Shown: piece by piece, positions 25,550-34,608 of the stretch
Numbering within the stretch: position 1 is the first letter of the stretch
How the letters are laid out: each line of letters begins with the position of its first letter
NCBI RefSeq assembly: GCF_029893355.1
Contig: NZ_JARZAI010000004.1
Span: 310,001-374,000, forward strand
Length of the DNA: 64,000 nucleotides
DNA from: Kitasatospora sp. MAA4
GTDB lineage: Bacteria; Actinomycetota; Actinomycetes; Streptomycetales; Streptomycetaceae
Reading direction: 5' to 3'
Translations under genes and position numbers: made by a program
Notes under the pieces: model-generated
Seen by the model: only the letters and a program-made list of their open reading frames with translations
Database searches by the model: none
What the model was told of the DNA's origin: nothing

Positions 25550-25643
25550 GGCACAGATGCTCCTCTACGGGGTACGGGGATTGTCACAGCCATCGTCCAC
25601 CGCCCGCGGCCCTCCTGGCGCGGTGGCCCCACGGCTGCGGCCC

Positions 25644-25723
25644 CTCCCGGCGAAGACGTCGTATGCCTCCTGCATCTCGTCGAGGCCGAACCGGTGGGTG
25701 ACCATGCGGTGGCCCGCCCTGCC
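25644..25723 (-). pseudogene. Zinc-dependent alcohol dehydrogenase C-terminal fragment
   Basis: Minus-strand translation gives GRAGHRMVTHRFGLDEMQEA then YDVFAG, the typical C-terminal 'THRFxLDExxEAYDxF' of zinc-type MDR dehydrogenases. Nothing of the zinc or cofactor-binding domains is present. Relic of a deleted gene. Confidence 0.6.
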
Positions 25724-25813
25724 GCACAGCGACCACCGACATAGCCTGAACCGACAGCACCGACAGGAACCCGGCGGGGACAAGGCCGTCCGCGGCGAGC
25801 GAAGGGAGCGACG

Positions 25814-26668
25814 ATGGGCAAGCCAGTCATCGTGGGTATGGACTCATCAGAAGCCAGCAGGCACGCGCTCGACTGGGCAGCCGACGAGGCGAACCTGCGA
25901 ACCGAGCCACTGAGCGTCCGGCACATCTGGGTCGAGGAGACCACGAAGACGCCCGACGGCCAGGAGTCACCACCCAGCAGAGAGGCCGGCGAGGCGCTGC
26001 TCGACGTGGCCCTCGCCCGGACCCTGCGGCAGCACCCGGACCTGGAGGTCTCGATCGAGCTGCTGGACGGCCGGCTGCGCGACGCGATGACCGAGGCAGC
26101 ACACGGCGCCGACCTGCTGGTGCTGGGGGCACGCGGGTCGGGCGGGTTCCCCGGGCTGCTGGCGGGCTCCACCAGCCTCTTCGTCGCCGCGCGCGCGACC
26201 TGCCCGGTGGTGGTCGTCCGGCCCACCGGCACCGAGCCCGGCAGAGGCGGGGTGGTCGCGGGCATCCGCGGCGACCACGGGGACGCGGAGGTCCTGGCGT
26301 TCGCCTTCGACTTCGCCCAGCGGCGGCAGCTGCCGCTGCTCGCCTTGCACGCCTGGTCCTACCCGCTGATCACCATGCCCGGCCACGCCAGTCCGCCGGT
26401 CTTCGAGGAGGCCCACATCGGCGCGGAGCAGGGCCGGCTGGTCGCCGAGGTCCTGGCCGGCTGGCGTGAACGGTTCCCGCAGGTCGATGTCACCGAGTCG
26501 GCGGTGCGGGCCCATCCGGCCGGGGAGTTGGTCGCGCGCTCGCGCGAGCACCAGTTGGTCGTGGTGGGCCGCCACGGCGAGCCGCACGGCCCGCTCGGCC
26601 GCCTGGGCTCGACGAGCCAGGCCACCGTCCTGCACGCCGGCTGCCCGGTCGCCGTCGTGCCCACCTGA
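25814..26668 (+). CDS. Universal stress protein, tandem UspA domains
   Basis: 284 aa made of two UspA domains (about 1-140 and 148-284). N-domain starts KPVIVGMDSSEASRHALDWA and ends with the ATP-binding loop LVLGARGSGGFPGLLAGSTS. The second domain has VVVGRHGEPHGPLGRLGSTS before CPVAVV. This doublet form is typical of actinobacterial dormancy-regulon proteins. GGAGCGACG before ATG 25814. A weak GGGGAC-like half-site lies near 25780. One of three Usp doublets in the island. Confidence 0.94.
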   Translation: MGKPVIVGMDSSEASRHALDWAADEANLRTEPLSVRHIWVEETTKTPDGQESPPSREAGEALLDVALARTLRQHPDLEVSIELLDGRLRDAMTEAAHGADLLVLGARGSGGFPGLLAGSTSLFVAARATCPVVVVRPTGTEPGRGGVVAGIRGDHGDAEVLAFAFDFAQRRQLPLLALHAWSYPLITMPGHASPPVFEEAHIGAEQGRLVAEVLAGWRERFPQVDVTESAVRAHPAGELVARSREHQLVVVGRHGEPHGPLGRLGSTSQATVLHAGCPVAVVPT

Positions 26669-26788
26669 CCTCCACGACCGCAGGAGGCCACCGCGTCCAC
26701 GCGTTCCGACCACCAGGGCCAAGGCGTGCTCGAACGCCTCGGACCGGACGGCCTCCGGGCGCCCGACGGCAGCAGGACCGGATTGCTG

Positions 26789-27679
26789 TCAGTCCAGCGG
26801 CTTGCCGCACTCGGGGCAGACCGCCGACGGCTCGGCTTCGCCGCCGGCGACGGGGCCGAGGTCGATCCGTTCCGTCGCGAGACGAGCCCGCCGGCCCTGG
26901 GCTGCCAGGACGGCCGCGGCCGTGTGCGGCCCGCGCAGGATCCAGGCGAGCGGGACGGCGAGCACCGCACCCACCAGCGGCCCGACCAGGTAGATCCACA
27001 CCTGGCCGGCGCTGCCGCTGACGACGGCGGGGCCGAGACTGCGCGCGGGGTTCATCGATCCGCCGCTGGCGGGACCGGCCCAGAGCCCGGCCAGGGCGAC
27101 GTAGCCGCCGACCGCGATGGCGGCGTTGTGACCGATGTTGCGGGCCCCGGACGCCGTCCCCAGGATCACCGTCACCAGACCCATGGTCAGCACGACCTCC
27201 AGGACCAGTGCGGCGCCGTCCCCCACCCCCGGACCGGGCACGGTCGCCCCCAACCGGCCCACCGTGCCGAACAGCGCGCGCAGCAGGCTCGCCGCTGCGA
27301 ACGCCCCGGCCAGCTGCGCGAGGACGTATCCCGGCACCCTGCGCCAGGGGAAGTCCCCACGGGCCGCGAAGGCCACCGACACCGCAGGGTTGAGGTGGGC
27401 TCCCGACGTCTCCCCCAGCGCGTAGATCAGCGCGAGCACCATGGCACCCGGCGCGACGGCCTGAGCGGCCGGACTCACCTCCCCCCTGGACACCGCGGCA
27501 ACCACACCCGCTCCAGCCGCCACCAGGACCAGGAAGAACGTGCCGACGGCCTCGGCGGTCAGCCGCTCCCACTCCGGCCAGCCGCCCTTGACCGCCTCGG
27601 CTGCCGCCGCCCGGCGAGCCCGCACCTGTCGAATCCTGGAGACCACTTCGGGCGCCGCACGCGCACCGTCGTCACTCAT
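26789..27679 (-). CDS. Aquaporin/MIP family channel
   Basis: 296 aa, six TM segments plus two re-entrant loops. Both NPA motifs are visible: SGAHLNPAVSVAFAARG and GGSMNPARSLGPAVV. The C-terminal tail ends AVCPECGKPLD, a CxxC element that could bind zinc. The N-terminal 45 residues are hydrophilic and Arg-rich. ATG at 27679 (MSDDGARAAP) with GGGG(T)GAG upstream is used, since the open frame upstream lacks family similarity. Water versus glycerol selectivity cannot be decided by eye. A GGGCCGAAA half-site resembling the DevR-like motifs lies about 65 bp upstream. Confidence 0.93.
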   Translation of the reverse strand: MSDDGARAAPEVVSRIRQVRARRAAAAEAVKGGWPEWERLTAEAVGTFFLVLVAAGAGVVAAVSRGEVSPAAQAVAPGAMVLALIYALGETSGAHLNPAVSVAFAARGDFPWRRVPGYVLAQLAGAFAAASLLRALFGTVGRLGATVPGPGVGDGAALVLEVVLTMGLVTVILGTASGARNIGHNAAIAVGGYVALAGLWAGPASGGSMNPARSLGPAVVSGSAGQVWIYLVGPLVGAVLAVPLAWILRGPHTAAAVLAAQGRRARLATERIDLGPVAGGEAEPSAVCPECGKPLD

Positions 27680-27858
27680 CGTTCTCACCCCGCCCTTCAG
27701 CAGTTGCCCGTTCCATTCTCGGCAGCGGCCGACCGGCCGCACAGGGCCGAAAGGGGTACAGCCGCCAACTGGCAACAGGCTGAACGGCGTTCGGCGGACA
27801 GAACCCGGTGCGTGGTGTAGGCCCGCTTCCTTCTGCTACGCCGACGGTGCCCGCTTCG

Positions 27859-28803
27859 CTACCGCTGCCCGCGGTAGTGGTCCCGCCAGATCAGCCGGTA
27901 CACCTTCGTCCAGCGGGGGACGGACCGGACGCCGGGGATGAACGGCACCAGGACCAGACCGAGGCTGAGCACCGCCATGAGCGCCCAGATCAGGGCGTCC
28001 GCGTTGGTCGAGCTCTTGAACGGGTCGATCTGGTACCAGAAGGTGTACAGCCACAACCAGGCCTGCCCCGGGTAGTTCCCGGTCTCGTTCATCATGCCCC
28101 ACTGGTCGCCGGACAGGTGCTGGCCGTCGGCCAGGCCCGCCAGGTAGGTGCCGTCGGCCAGGAAGAGCACCGGCTTGGTGTAGTCGGTCTGGTAGAAGTG
28201 GCCCTGAGCCAGCAACTGTCCGTCCAGACCACCGGCCTGGGCGAGCGTCAGCAGGCGCCCGGCCAGTGCCGGGACGGGTCCGTAGTCGCCCGGGGCAACC
28301 TGGGTGGGGTCACCGTTCGGGGCCTTGCCGAGCGCGTCGGCGTAGGCCGCGGTCCAGGTCTGCTGCCGGTCCGTCGAGGCTGCGCTCCAGGCGGCGAGCG
28401 CGGCGGTGACCTCGGCCGGTTCGGGGGCCTGGCGCAGCGGGCGCAGCACGAAGTCCTCGGCCGTGTCGACCGGGATCCGCACGCCTGCGGCCCGTTGCAG
28501 GCCGAGGGGACCGATCTTCTGGCCCGCGCCGGGGGTGTCGTTGTACGGCGGGCCGTACTGCGCCGTCATGCTGGTGGCGCCGAGTTCGGCGACGGCCGTC
28601 GCGGTGAAGTCGCCCGGGGCAGCGGCGGACCAGGCCGCCAGGGTGACCGGCTTGTCGTCCGGGGAGGAGAACAGTGCGGCCAGGCCTGCGGTCAGCAGCG
28701 CCACCACCACCAGCGCGATGGTGAACTCCTTGAGCAGGTCGTACGGGCGGGTGGGGAACGCGGCGGACTCGGGCTCCGCCGTACGGCGGGAGAGCGGTTT
28801 CAC
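27859..28803 (-). CDS. Membrane protein of cytochrome b operon (unknown)
   Basis: 314 aa. One TM segment near the N-terminus (about 28-45, FTIALVVVALLTAGLAALF), then a roughly 200-residue extracytoplasmic region. One or two TM segments follow near the C-terminus (ALIWALMAVLSLGLVLVPFI), then a basic tail. The extracytoplasmic part has AGQKIGPLGLQRAAGVRIPVD and WGMMNETGNYPGQAWLWLYTFWYQ. I do not recognise an enzymatic family. The GTG start overlaps the cytochrome b stop (GTGA), so the proteins are probably made in equal amounts as a complex, perhaps replacing the C-terminal half of a bc-type cytochrome b. Confidence 0.8.
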   Translation of the reverse strand: MKPLSRRTAEPESAAFPTRPYDLLKEFTIALVVVALLTAGLAALFSSPDDKPVTLAAWSAAAPGDFTATAVAELGATSMTAQYGPPYNDTPGAGQKIGPLGLQRAAGVRIPVDTAEDFVLRPLRQAPEPAEVTAALAAWSAASTDRQQTWTAAYADALGKAPNGDPTQVAPGDYGPVPALAGRLLTLAQAGGLDGQLLAQGHFYQTDYTKPVLFLADGTYLAGLADGQHLSGDQWGMMNETGNYPGQAWLWLYTFWYQIDPFKSSTNADALIWALMAVLSLGLVLVPFIPGVRSVPRWTKVYRLIWRDHYRGQR

Positions 28804-29459
28804 AGCCGGCCCTCGACAGCGCCCGGCGTCGGGACCGTGGCGTCGATCGGCGGTACAATCCCACGGCGGCGGACCAGCAGGACGTGCAGGCCCGTCAGCC
28901 CGCCCAGGGCGAGGGGCAGCAGCACGATGTGCCACATCAGCATCTGCCCGAAGTCCAGGACGTTGAACCAGGCGCCGATGCCGACCGCGTTGAGGCCGTC
29001 CTTGGCCTGCCCGGAGATCCACTGCGAGTCGAAGTTCTGCTGCGTGAGGTAGCCGGTGAAGGCGGCGCCGACCGAGGCGAGGAAGCAGACCGCCCCGGTC
29101 ATCCACGTCATCGCCCGCCGACCGCGCCACGCGGCCATGAAGAACTTGCCCCACAGGTGGATCACCATGAAGAACATGAACAGCTCCACACTCCACAGGT
29201 GCAGGCTGTTGACGTACTTCCCGACGCTGGAGACGTGCCACCAGCCGGGGCCCTCCAACGCGAGCAGGCATCCGGTGGCGACCACCACGACCAGCGCAGA
29301 AACGGTGAGCACGCCGAAGACGTAGATCCAGGAGGCCATGTACGCGGGCTGGGTGTCGGGCAGCAGCTTCTCCGGCGGGAGGGTGCGCACGGCGTACCGG
29401 CGTACCGCCCCGGTCCACCCGCCGGAGCGGACCTCCCTTGACGTCGCTGGGTCGCTCAC
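28800..29459 (-). CDS. Cytochrome b6-like N-terminal domain protein
   Basis: 219 aa, four TM helices of the cytochrome b N-terminal type. The four heme-ligating histidines are in NSLHLWSVELFMFFMVIHLWG and in the pair LMWHIVLLPLALGGLTGLHVL. The conserved TGYL turn is in VGAAFTGYLTQQNF. It carries no cytochrome b C-terminal domain. GTG start overlaps the small upstream gene and its stop overlaps the 314-aa gene, so three genes are coupled. No Rieske or cytochrome c1 gene is adjacent, hence this is not a normal bc1 complex. A quinol-linked dehydrogenase role in low oxygen is inferred from context. Confidence 0.88.
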   Translation of the reverse strand: MSDPATSREVRSGGWTGAVRRYAVRTLPPEKLLPDTQPAYMASWIYVFGVLTVSALVVVVATGCLLALEGPGWWHVSSVGKYVNSLHLWSVELFMFFMVIHLWGKFFMAAWRGRRAMTWMTGAVCFLASVGAAFTGYLTQQNFDSQWISGQAKDGLNAVGIGAWFNVLDFGQMLMWHIVLLPLALGGLTGLHVLLVRRRGIVPPIDATVPTPGAVEGRL

Positions 29460-29644
29460 CTGCGGCCCCGCCCCTTCGGGAACGGCAGCAGCACCGCCGC
29501 GACGAAGACCAGCACCATCAGGCCGACGACGACCAGGTTCGCCACCGAGATCTGCACCACGCCCCAATGGACGTAGTGCCCGGTGTGGTTGAGATCCACT
29601 GGCGCTGCGAGCACTCGCTCCGCAGACGCCGCTGCCATCGCCAT
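29456..29644 (-). CDS. Small single-pass membrane protein
   Basis: 62 aa with one TM segment (about 31-54, SVANLVVVGLMVLVFVAAVLL) and a basic C-terminal tail (PKGRGRR). First gene of the cytochrome b operon; its stop overlaps the GTG of the cytochrome b gene. ATG 29644 with GAAAGGGG upstream. Probably an accessory subunit of the cytochrome b complex; no family name recognised. Confidence 0.72.
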   Translation of the reverse strand: MAMAAASAERVLAAPVDLNHTGHYVHWGVVQISVANLVVVGLMVLVFVAAVLLPFPKGRGRR

Positions 29645-30027
29645 GGTCGGCCCCTTTCCTGGGCAGGTACGGCGTCAGTCTCGCCCGGCATGAGGGGAAC
29701 GGCATGCCTGTGCGGAGCCGAACGGCCGAGCCGCGCCCCACCGACGGCGCCGCCTCCAGCACCTCTGCGAACCCGCCGTGACCGCGGTTGCCCACGGACT
29801 AGGAGGTCGCCGCTCGGGGGCGGGTCCAGGGTCGCCGCGGCGACCCGACACCTTCTCGCCATGGCCGCCACCGCGGAGACCGCGCGCCGTAGGACGGCGC
29901 CGGAGGGACCATGGACTGACGAGAGCACCGACTGTGGGACGGGCTGCGCCGACCTCGGGACCTTCGGGCCCGGACGAGAGCACCGACCGGCCCTTCGCGA
30001 ACGTCCCCGTTGCGAGGAGCGTCGAAG
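29645..30027. other. Intergenic region between divergent operons
   Basis: No supportable gene. It separates the minus-strand cytochrome b operon from the plus-strand BON/nitroreductase genes. It contains a DevR-like box near 29955 and a repeated GACGAGAGCACCGAC element (about 29920 and 29973). Confidence 0.55.
29955..29974. promoter_or_regulatory. DevR/OsdR-like box upstream of BON-like/nitroreductase genes
   Basis: CGGGACCTTCGGGCCCG contains a GGGAC-type left half and a GGCCC right half, close to the GGGACTTTCGGCCC form of mycobacterial DosR sites. 54 bp upstream of the GTG at 30028. Confidence 0.42.
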
Positions 30028-30207
30028 GTGAGCAACTCCAGCACCGGCCAGTGCACGGCCCAGGTCACCCTGCGCGGCACGGTCCCGGAACCCTCCCCGC
30101 TCGGCGTCCTCGACCTGCTGGCCCGATCGGTGCCCGGCGTCGTGGACGTACAGACCCTCATCAGCATCGGACCGACCCCGGAGGCCGACCGCGCTCCGCA
30201 CGACTGA
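30028..30207 (+). CDS. Small BON-domain-like protein
   Basis: 59 aa. The core AQVTLRGTVPEPSPLGVLDL followed by VPGVVDV resembles the BON fold (VxLxGxV ... VxGVxxV) seen at the end of actinobacterial CBS-BON proteins. The GTG at 30028 with GAGGAG upstream gives a compact protein. It precedes the nitroreductase gene by 27 bp. Too short for a confident family call; function unknown. Confidence 0.55.
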   Translation: MSNSSTGQCTAQVTLRGTVPEPSPLGVLDLLARSVPGVVDVQTLISIGPTPEADRAPHD

Positions 30208-30234
30208 CGTCACGCGGGCAAGGAACGAGCGACC

Positions 30235-31248
30235 ATGACCATGCAAGCCCTCACCCCCGACGAACTGCGCCTGCTGGCCGAGGCCGGCGGAGCGGCGCCA
30301 TCTCTGCACAACAGTCAGCCGTGGGTCTTCCGACCGACCCCTGACGCGCGGGGCCTGCGCCTGTCCGCCGATCCGCAGCGGGCCGTACCCCTCACCGACC
30401 CCGACGGCCGGGCCCTGCACATCTCGCTGGGCGCGGCCCTGTTCAACCTGCGTCTCGCCGCCCTCCACCTCGGACGGGAGCCGTCGGTACGACTGCTCCC
30501 CGACGGAGACGACCCGCACCTGGTCGCCGTGCTGGACCTCTCCCAGCCCGCCGCCGACCCACAGCCCTACGGCCGGGACCTCTATCCGGCGATCACACAG
30601 CGCCACTCCAGCCGTCAGCCGTTCGCCAACCGCGACGTCCCCGACGCGGTGCTCGGCGAACTGATGGCGGCGGCGCTCGACGAAGGAGTGGCGCTGTCCC
30701 CGCTGGAGGAGGACGGAGTGCGCCGGGTCCTGTCGCTGACCGCCCAGGCCGAACGGCGAACGGACGCCGACCTGGCCCGGATGGCCGAGACCCGCAGCTG
30801 GCTGCGGCTGGAACAGCCCGCGACGGACGGCATCCCGCAGGCCGCGCTCGGCCCGCAGGACCACGAGGCCCACGTGCCCATGCGCAGCTACACCGGCCGC
30901 CCATCGAGGGACACAGCACAGTCCCAGCGCTTCGAGGCACTGCCCCAGCTGGCCACCCTCACCACCCATGCCGACCTGCCGGCCGACTGGCTTCGCGCCG
31001 GCCAGGCGATGGAGCGCGTGTGGCTGTTGGCCACGGTCGAAGGTGTCCGCGTCTCGGTGCTGCACCAGGCCGTCGAGTGGCCCGACACCCGCTGGGGACT
31101 GCGCGACCCGGCCGAGGGCCCCGGCCACGTCCAGCTCGTCCTGCGCCTGGGCTACGGGCCGCCCGGATCCACCACACCCCGACGCCCGGTCGCGCAGACG
31201 CTGGACCTGAGCACCCTCCGGAACATGACGGAGCAAGCTGAACCATGA
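30235..31248 (+). CDS. Nitroreductase-fold protein of the Acg (Rv2032-like) family
   Basis: 337 aa. N-terminal LLAEAGGAAPSLHNSQPWVFRP is the FMN-phosphate-binding signature of Acg-like proteins. A second nitroreductase half contains AITQRHSSRQPF and, near the C-terminus, LVLRLGYGPPGS with the tail RRPVAQTLDL. In mycobacteria these proteins are DosR-regulated and store FMN with lid occlusion, lacking clear nitroreductase activity. Here it lies in a matching island, downstream of a DevR-like box. ATG at 30235 preceded by AAGGAACGA. Confidence 0.9.
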   Translation: MTMQALTPDELRLLAEAGGAAPSLHNSQPWVFRPTPDARGLRLSADPQRAVPLTDPDGRALHISLGAALFNLRLAALHLGREPSVRLLPDGDDPHLVAVLDLSQPAADPQPYGRDLYPAITQRHSSRQPFANRDVPDAVLGELMAAALDEGVALSPLEEDGVRRVLSLTAQAERRTDADLARMAETRSWLRLEQPATDGIPQAALGPQDHEAHVPMRSYTGRPSRDTAQSQRFEALPQLATLTTHADLPADWLRAGQAMERVWLLATVEGVRVSVLHQAVEWPDTRWGLRDPAEGPGHVQLVLRLGYGPPGSTTPRRPVAQTLDLSTLRNMTEQAEP

Positions 31249-31313
31249 GCCATCACAGGGGCCAAACGCGGCGCCCTCCGCTGTTCCGACTCGATCCCTA
31301 GGCAGGTACAGAG

Positions 31314-31787
31314 ATGACCACTCCCTTCGAATCCGTGACCACCCCGCCGCCGGACCTTCCGGCTCGGGTCTCGCTGACACCCGCCGGCGCCTCCCCGGGA
31401 AGGCTGGACGGGGCATGGTGGCCGCGCTCGCACGACCTCGTCCACGAACTCCCGACGCTCGCAGCGGAGATGGACCCCAGGTGGGGACGGATCATCCGCG
31501 TCACCGTGAACCCGACGCACTGGCCGGTCATCCCCCGCGAGGTCCCGGTCACCGGCCACGTCATCCAACTCGGCTGGTTCGAACAGGAGCAGGACGCGGA
31601 CGAGGTGATGGTCTGCTCCTTCGTCCCACGGCGCCTGGAACTGCTGGTGATTCCCCCCGAGACCGAGGCATCCGTCGCCGAGCACCTGATGGCGGCCGCA
31701 GCGGACCCGGCCAACACCCGCACCGGCACCGCCCTGCTGGCGGCCTACGGCGCGCCCACGGCTGGGAGGCCGACTGTTCGGGAGTGA
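31314..31787 (+). CDS. DUF5994 family protein
   Basis: 157 aa, soluble. Recognised from LDGAWWPRSHDLVHELPTL, WGRIIRVTVNPTHWPVIPRE and LLVIPPETEASVAEHLMAAA, the conserved core of DUF5994, a family confined to actinobacteria. Function unknown. It follows the Acg-like gene by 65 bp in the same direction. Confidence 0.85.
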   Translation: MTTPFESVTTPPPDLPARVSLTPAGASPGRLDGAWWPRSHDLVHELPTLAAEMDPRWGRIIRVTVNPTHWPVIPREVPVTGHVIQLGWFEQEQDADEVMVCSFVPRRLELLVIPPETEASVAEHLMAAAADPANTRTGTALLAAYGAPTAGRPTVRE

Positions 31788-31905
31788 CACCCGCCGTAGG
31801 GCGTGCAGAGGGAAGGTGCGGGTGGGCAGTTGACCACAGAGGGCTACAGGCGACGCCGTCGGCAACGGCGGCGGCCCGCACAGCGAGCTATCGAGGGAGA
31901 GCCCG

Positions 31906-32763
31906 ATGAGACACCCGGTCATCGTGGGAATCGACGGTACGGACGCCAGCCACGACGCGGTCGGCTGGGCCGCTGAGGAAGCCCGTCTGCGCGGGGTCCC
32001 CCTGCACGTCGTGCACGCCTGGCTCGGCGAGACACTGCACGCGTCGGCCGGGCAGGTGACCCAGCAGACCCGCGACGCCGGTGAGGAGGCCCTCGGAGCG
32101 GCACGCGAGCAGGCCCGGATGTACTGCCCGGGTCTGGCGGTCACCACCGAGCTGGTGGACGGCTACGCCCGCGAAGCCCTGCTCGCCGCGTCGGAGCAGG
32201 CGGACCTGCTGGTCCTCGGGGCCCGAGGCTCCGGCGGGTTCTCGCGCCTGCTGGTCGGCTCGACGAGCCTGCACCTGTCCGCGCACGCGCTGTGCCCGGT
32301 CGTCGTGGTCCACCCGCGAGACGCCCGGTCGACTCCCGGCGGCGTCCTGGTGGGCGTGGACGGCGAGCGGGGCGGCGAGGACGTGCTCGACTTCGCCTTC
32401 GAGGCCGCCAGCAGGGGGAACCTGCCGCTGCAAGCCGTGCACGCCTGGAACTATCCCCTGGTCAGCGGGCCGGGCCACGCCTTGCCCGCGGTGTACGAGG
32501 AGGAGCACGTCGCCGCCGAGCGCGATCGGCTGCTCGCCGAGGCACTCGCCGGGACACGGGAGAAGTACCCCGACGTGCAGGTGGCGGCGATCGCCGTGCG
32601 CTCCGGCGCGGCGAAGCTCCTGGTGACGCTCTCCGAAGCCCATCAGCTGGTGGTGGTCGGCCGCCACGGGGCGGTACGCGGGCCCCTGCGCCGTCTGGGC
32701 TCGGTGAGCCAGGCAGTCGTCCAGCACGTGCAGTGCCCGATCGCCGTGGTGCCGGTGGGCTGA
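31906..32763 (+). CDS. Universal stress protein, tandem UspA domains
   Basis: 285 aa with two Usp domains. First: HPVIVGIDGTDASHDAVGWA with LVLGARGSGGFSRLLVGSTS. Second: GVLVGVDGERGGEDVLDFAF with VVVGRHGAVRGPLRRLGSVS. Both retain the G-2x-G-9x-G(S/T) ATP-binding loops. GAGGGAG upstream of ATG 31906. Convergent with the XRE-PNPOx gene, 24 bp apart. Closely parallels the Usp at 25814-26668. Confidence 0.94.
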   Translation: MRHPVIVGIDGTDASHDAVGWAAEEARLRGVPLHVVHAWLGETLHASAGQVTQQTRDAGEEALGAAREQARMYCPGLAVTTELVDGYAREALLAASEQADLLVLGARGSGGFSRLLVGSTSLHLSAHALCPVVVVHPRDARSTPGGVLVGVDGERGGEDVLDFAFEAASRGNLPLQAVHAWNYPLVSGPGHALPAVYEEEHVAAERDRLLAEALAGTREKYPDVQVAAIAVRSGAAKLLVTLSEAHQLVVVGRHGAVRGPLRRLGSVSQAVVQHVQCPIAVVPVG

Positions 32764-32787
32764 GCGACCCCGACGGCCCTGACGCGC

Positions 32788-33474
32788 TCAGGCCGGGCGG
32801 ATGATCCGGCCGGTCACGCGGGTCGGGTTGATCCGCACCCAGAGGTCACGCCTGCCACCCGCCCAGGGCTCCACCGCGGACTGCTCCATCAGGCTCTGGA
32901 CGGCTGCGGGCTCGGTGACGTGCTCGATCGTCCCGACGACCACGACGCTCCACCCCTGACTGCGAGCCTCATCGATCTGGTCCACCTCGAAGGCCACCTC
33001 ACCGCCCGGCACGGCCGCCGTCACGGTGCCGGGGGCCGTGCGGTAGACGACCGTTCCGCCGAGGACGGTGTAGTTGACCGGGACGATCGCGGGCCCGTCG
33101 GGCGTGCAAAGCGCCAGGCGGCCGACCCCGTGCGTGCCGAGCCGATCGCGGGACTCCTCGGGACTCAGCCTCCACAGCGCCTGCCCGGACACCGCGTCGC
33201 CCTGCCCGGGCGGGCCGTCACCGCTGTCGTCCAGTAGTTCGCGTGGCGTCGTCTCCAGGGCTACCGCCAGTCGGTGCAGGCCGACGCTGTCGAAGTCGCC
33301 GCCGAGTTCCTCCAGGAGCTGGAGGTAGCGCGGCGCCATATCGGCCCGGGTCGCCAGCTGCTCGTGGGTGAGTCCGAGCTGCCGGCGGCGCTGAGCCACC
33401 CGCAGCGCGAACCCGCCCTGGCGGCCTGGTGTCGAGCCGCTGGGCCCGTCGGACGGCGTGGTGTTCTCACTCAC
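32788..33474 (-). CDS. XRE-type HTH fused to pyridoxamine 5'-phosphate oxidase-like domain
   Basis: 228 aa. N-terminal helix-turn-helix (about 24-80: [33 protein letters not shown]). The C-terminal split-barrel flavin-binding PNPOx-like domain (about 103-228) contains [20 protein letters not shown] and [16 protein letters not shown]. The fusion suggests a redox- or flavin/F420-sensing regulator. Found repeatedly near Usp and DevR-type genes in streptomycetes. A second, HTH-less relative lies at 44841-45233. Confidence 0.9.
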   Translation of the reverse strand: MSENTTPSDGPSGSTPGRQGGFALRVAQRRRQLGLTHEQLATRADMAPRYLQLLEELGGDFDSVGLHRLAVALETTPRELLDDSGDGPPGQGDAVSGQALWRLSPEESRDRLGTHGVGRLALCTPDGPAIVPVNYTVLGGTVVYRTAPGTVTAAVPGGEVAFEVDQIDEARSQGWSVVVVGTIEHVTEPAAVQSLMEQSAVEPWAGGRRDLWVRINPTRVTGRIIRPA

Positions 33475-33714
33475 GACCGATCACCTCCTCCCGTCGAGCA
33501 TGACACCGGCGGCGCGGAGAGGCTGTGCGGGCCGCACCGGTCGCAGAGGGTTCGGCATCCTGGCCGCCGCCCGTCCACAAGGGCCAGCACGACCCGCGCG
33601 TCCCGGTGCACGCCATCCAGACCATGCACCGCCGGTAATCCCGCGACCCGCCCCTGTGCCCGAATCCGTGCGGTTCGCTTCACGAACCGGCGCGAAGAGA
33701 GGAACCTCGGCGTC

Positions 33715-34608
33715 ATGACAGCAGCAATCTCGGTCTCCGGACTGGTGAAGTCCTTCGGCCGCACCCGCGCCCTCGACGGCCTGGACCTGACCGTCGCCCA
33801 GGGCGAGGTGCACGGCTTCCTCGGGCCCAACGGCTCGGGGAAGTCCACCACCATCCGGGTCCTGCTGGGCCTGCTGCGCCGCGACGCGGGCACCGCACGG
33901 CTGCTGGGCGGCGACCCCTGGCACGACGCCGTCACGCTGCACCGCCGACTGGCGTACGTGCCCGGCGACGTCACGCTGTGGCGCAACCTGTCCGGCGGCG
34001 AGGCGATCGACCTGCTCGGGCGGCTGCGCGGCGGCCTGGACGCGGGCCGCCGCGCCGAGCTGCTGGAGCGCTTCGAGCTGGACCCGACGAAGAAGGGCCG
34101 CGCCTACTCCAAGGGCAACCGGCAGAAGGTCGCCCTGGTCGCCGCGCTGGCCTCCGACGCCGAACTGCTGATCCTGGACGAACCGACCTCCGGACTCGAC
34201 CCGCTGATGGAGAAGGTCTTCCGCCGCTGCGTCAGCGAGGAGCGCGACCGCGGCCGCACCGTTCTGCTCTCCAGCCACATCCTGTCCGAGGTCGAGGCGC
34301 TGTGCGACCGGGTCAGCATCATCCGGGCCGGGCGCACCGTCGAGACCGGCTCACTCACCGAACTGCGCCACCTCACCCGGACCGCCGTCAGCGCCGAACT
34401 CGCCGCCGATCCCACCGGATTGGAGAACCTGCCCGGCGTCCACGACCTGGTGGTCGACGGCAACCGGGTGCGCTGCCAGGTGGACGCCGAGCACCTGGAC
34501 GCGCTGCTGCGCGCGTTCGGCCGCAGCGGCGTGCGCAGCCTCACCAGCCGCCCGCCGACGCTGGAGGAGCTCTTCCTGCGCCACTACGCGACCGAGGTGA
34601 CGGCGTGA
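33715..34608 (+). CDS. ABC transporter ATP-binding protein
   Basis: 297 aa. Walker [14 protein letters not shown]-loop region, signature [11 protein letters not shown], Walker [14 protein letters not shown] and H-loop SSHILSEVE are all present. The C-terminal 80 residues are the usual DrrA-type extension. GTG of the permease overlaps the stop (GTGA), so the pair is one transporter. ATG at 33715 with GAAGAGAGGAA upstream. In this island it may export a stress-related lipid or drug; substrate unknown. Confidence 0.95.
   Translation: MTAAISVSGLVKSFGRTRALDGLDLTVAQGEVHGFLGPNGSGKSTTIRVLLGLLRRDAGTARLLGGDPWHDAVTLHRRLAYVPGDVTLWRNLSGGEAIDLLGRLRGGLDAGRRAELLERFELDPTKKGRAYSKGNRQKVALVAALASDAELLILDEPTSGLDPLMEKVFRRCVSEERDRGRTVLLSSHILSEVEALCDRVSIIRAGRTVETGSLTELRHLTRTAVSAELAADPTGLENLPGVHDLVVDGNRVRCQVDAEHLDALLRAFGRSGVRSLTSRPPTLEELFLRHYATEVTA

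Noticed and set aside
26700..27820. Plus-strand open frame opposite the aquaporin gene
   Set aside because: Antisense shadow of the aquaporin with no domain signature.
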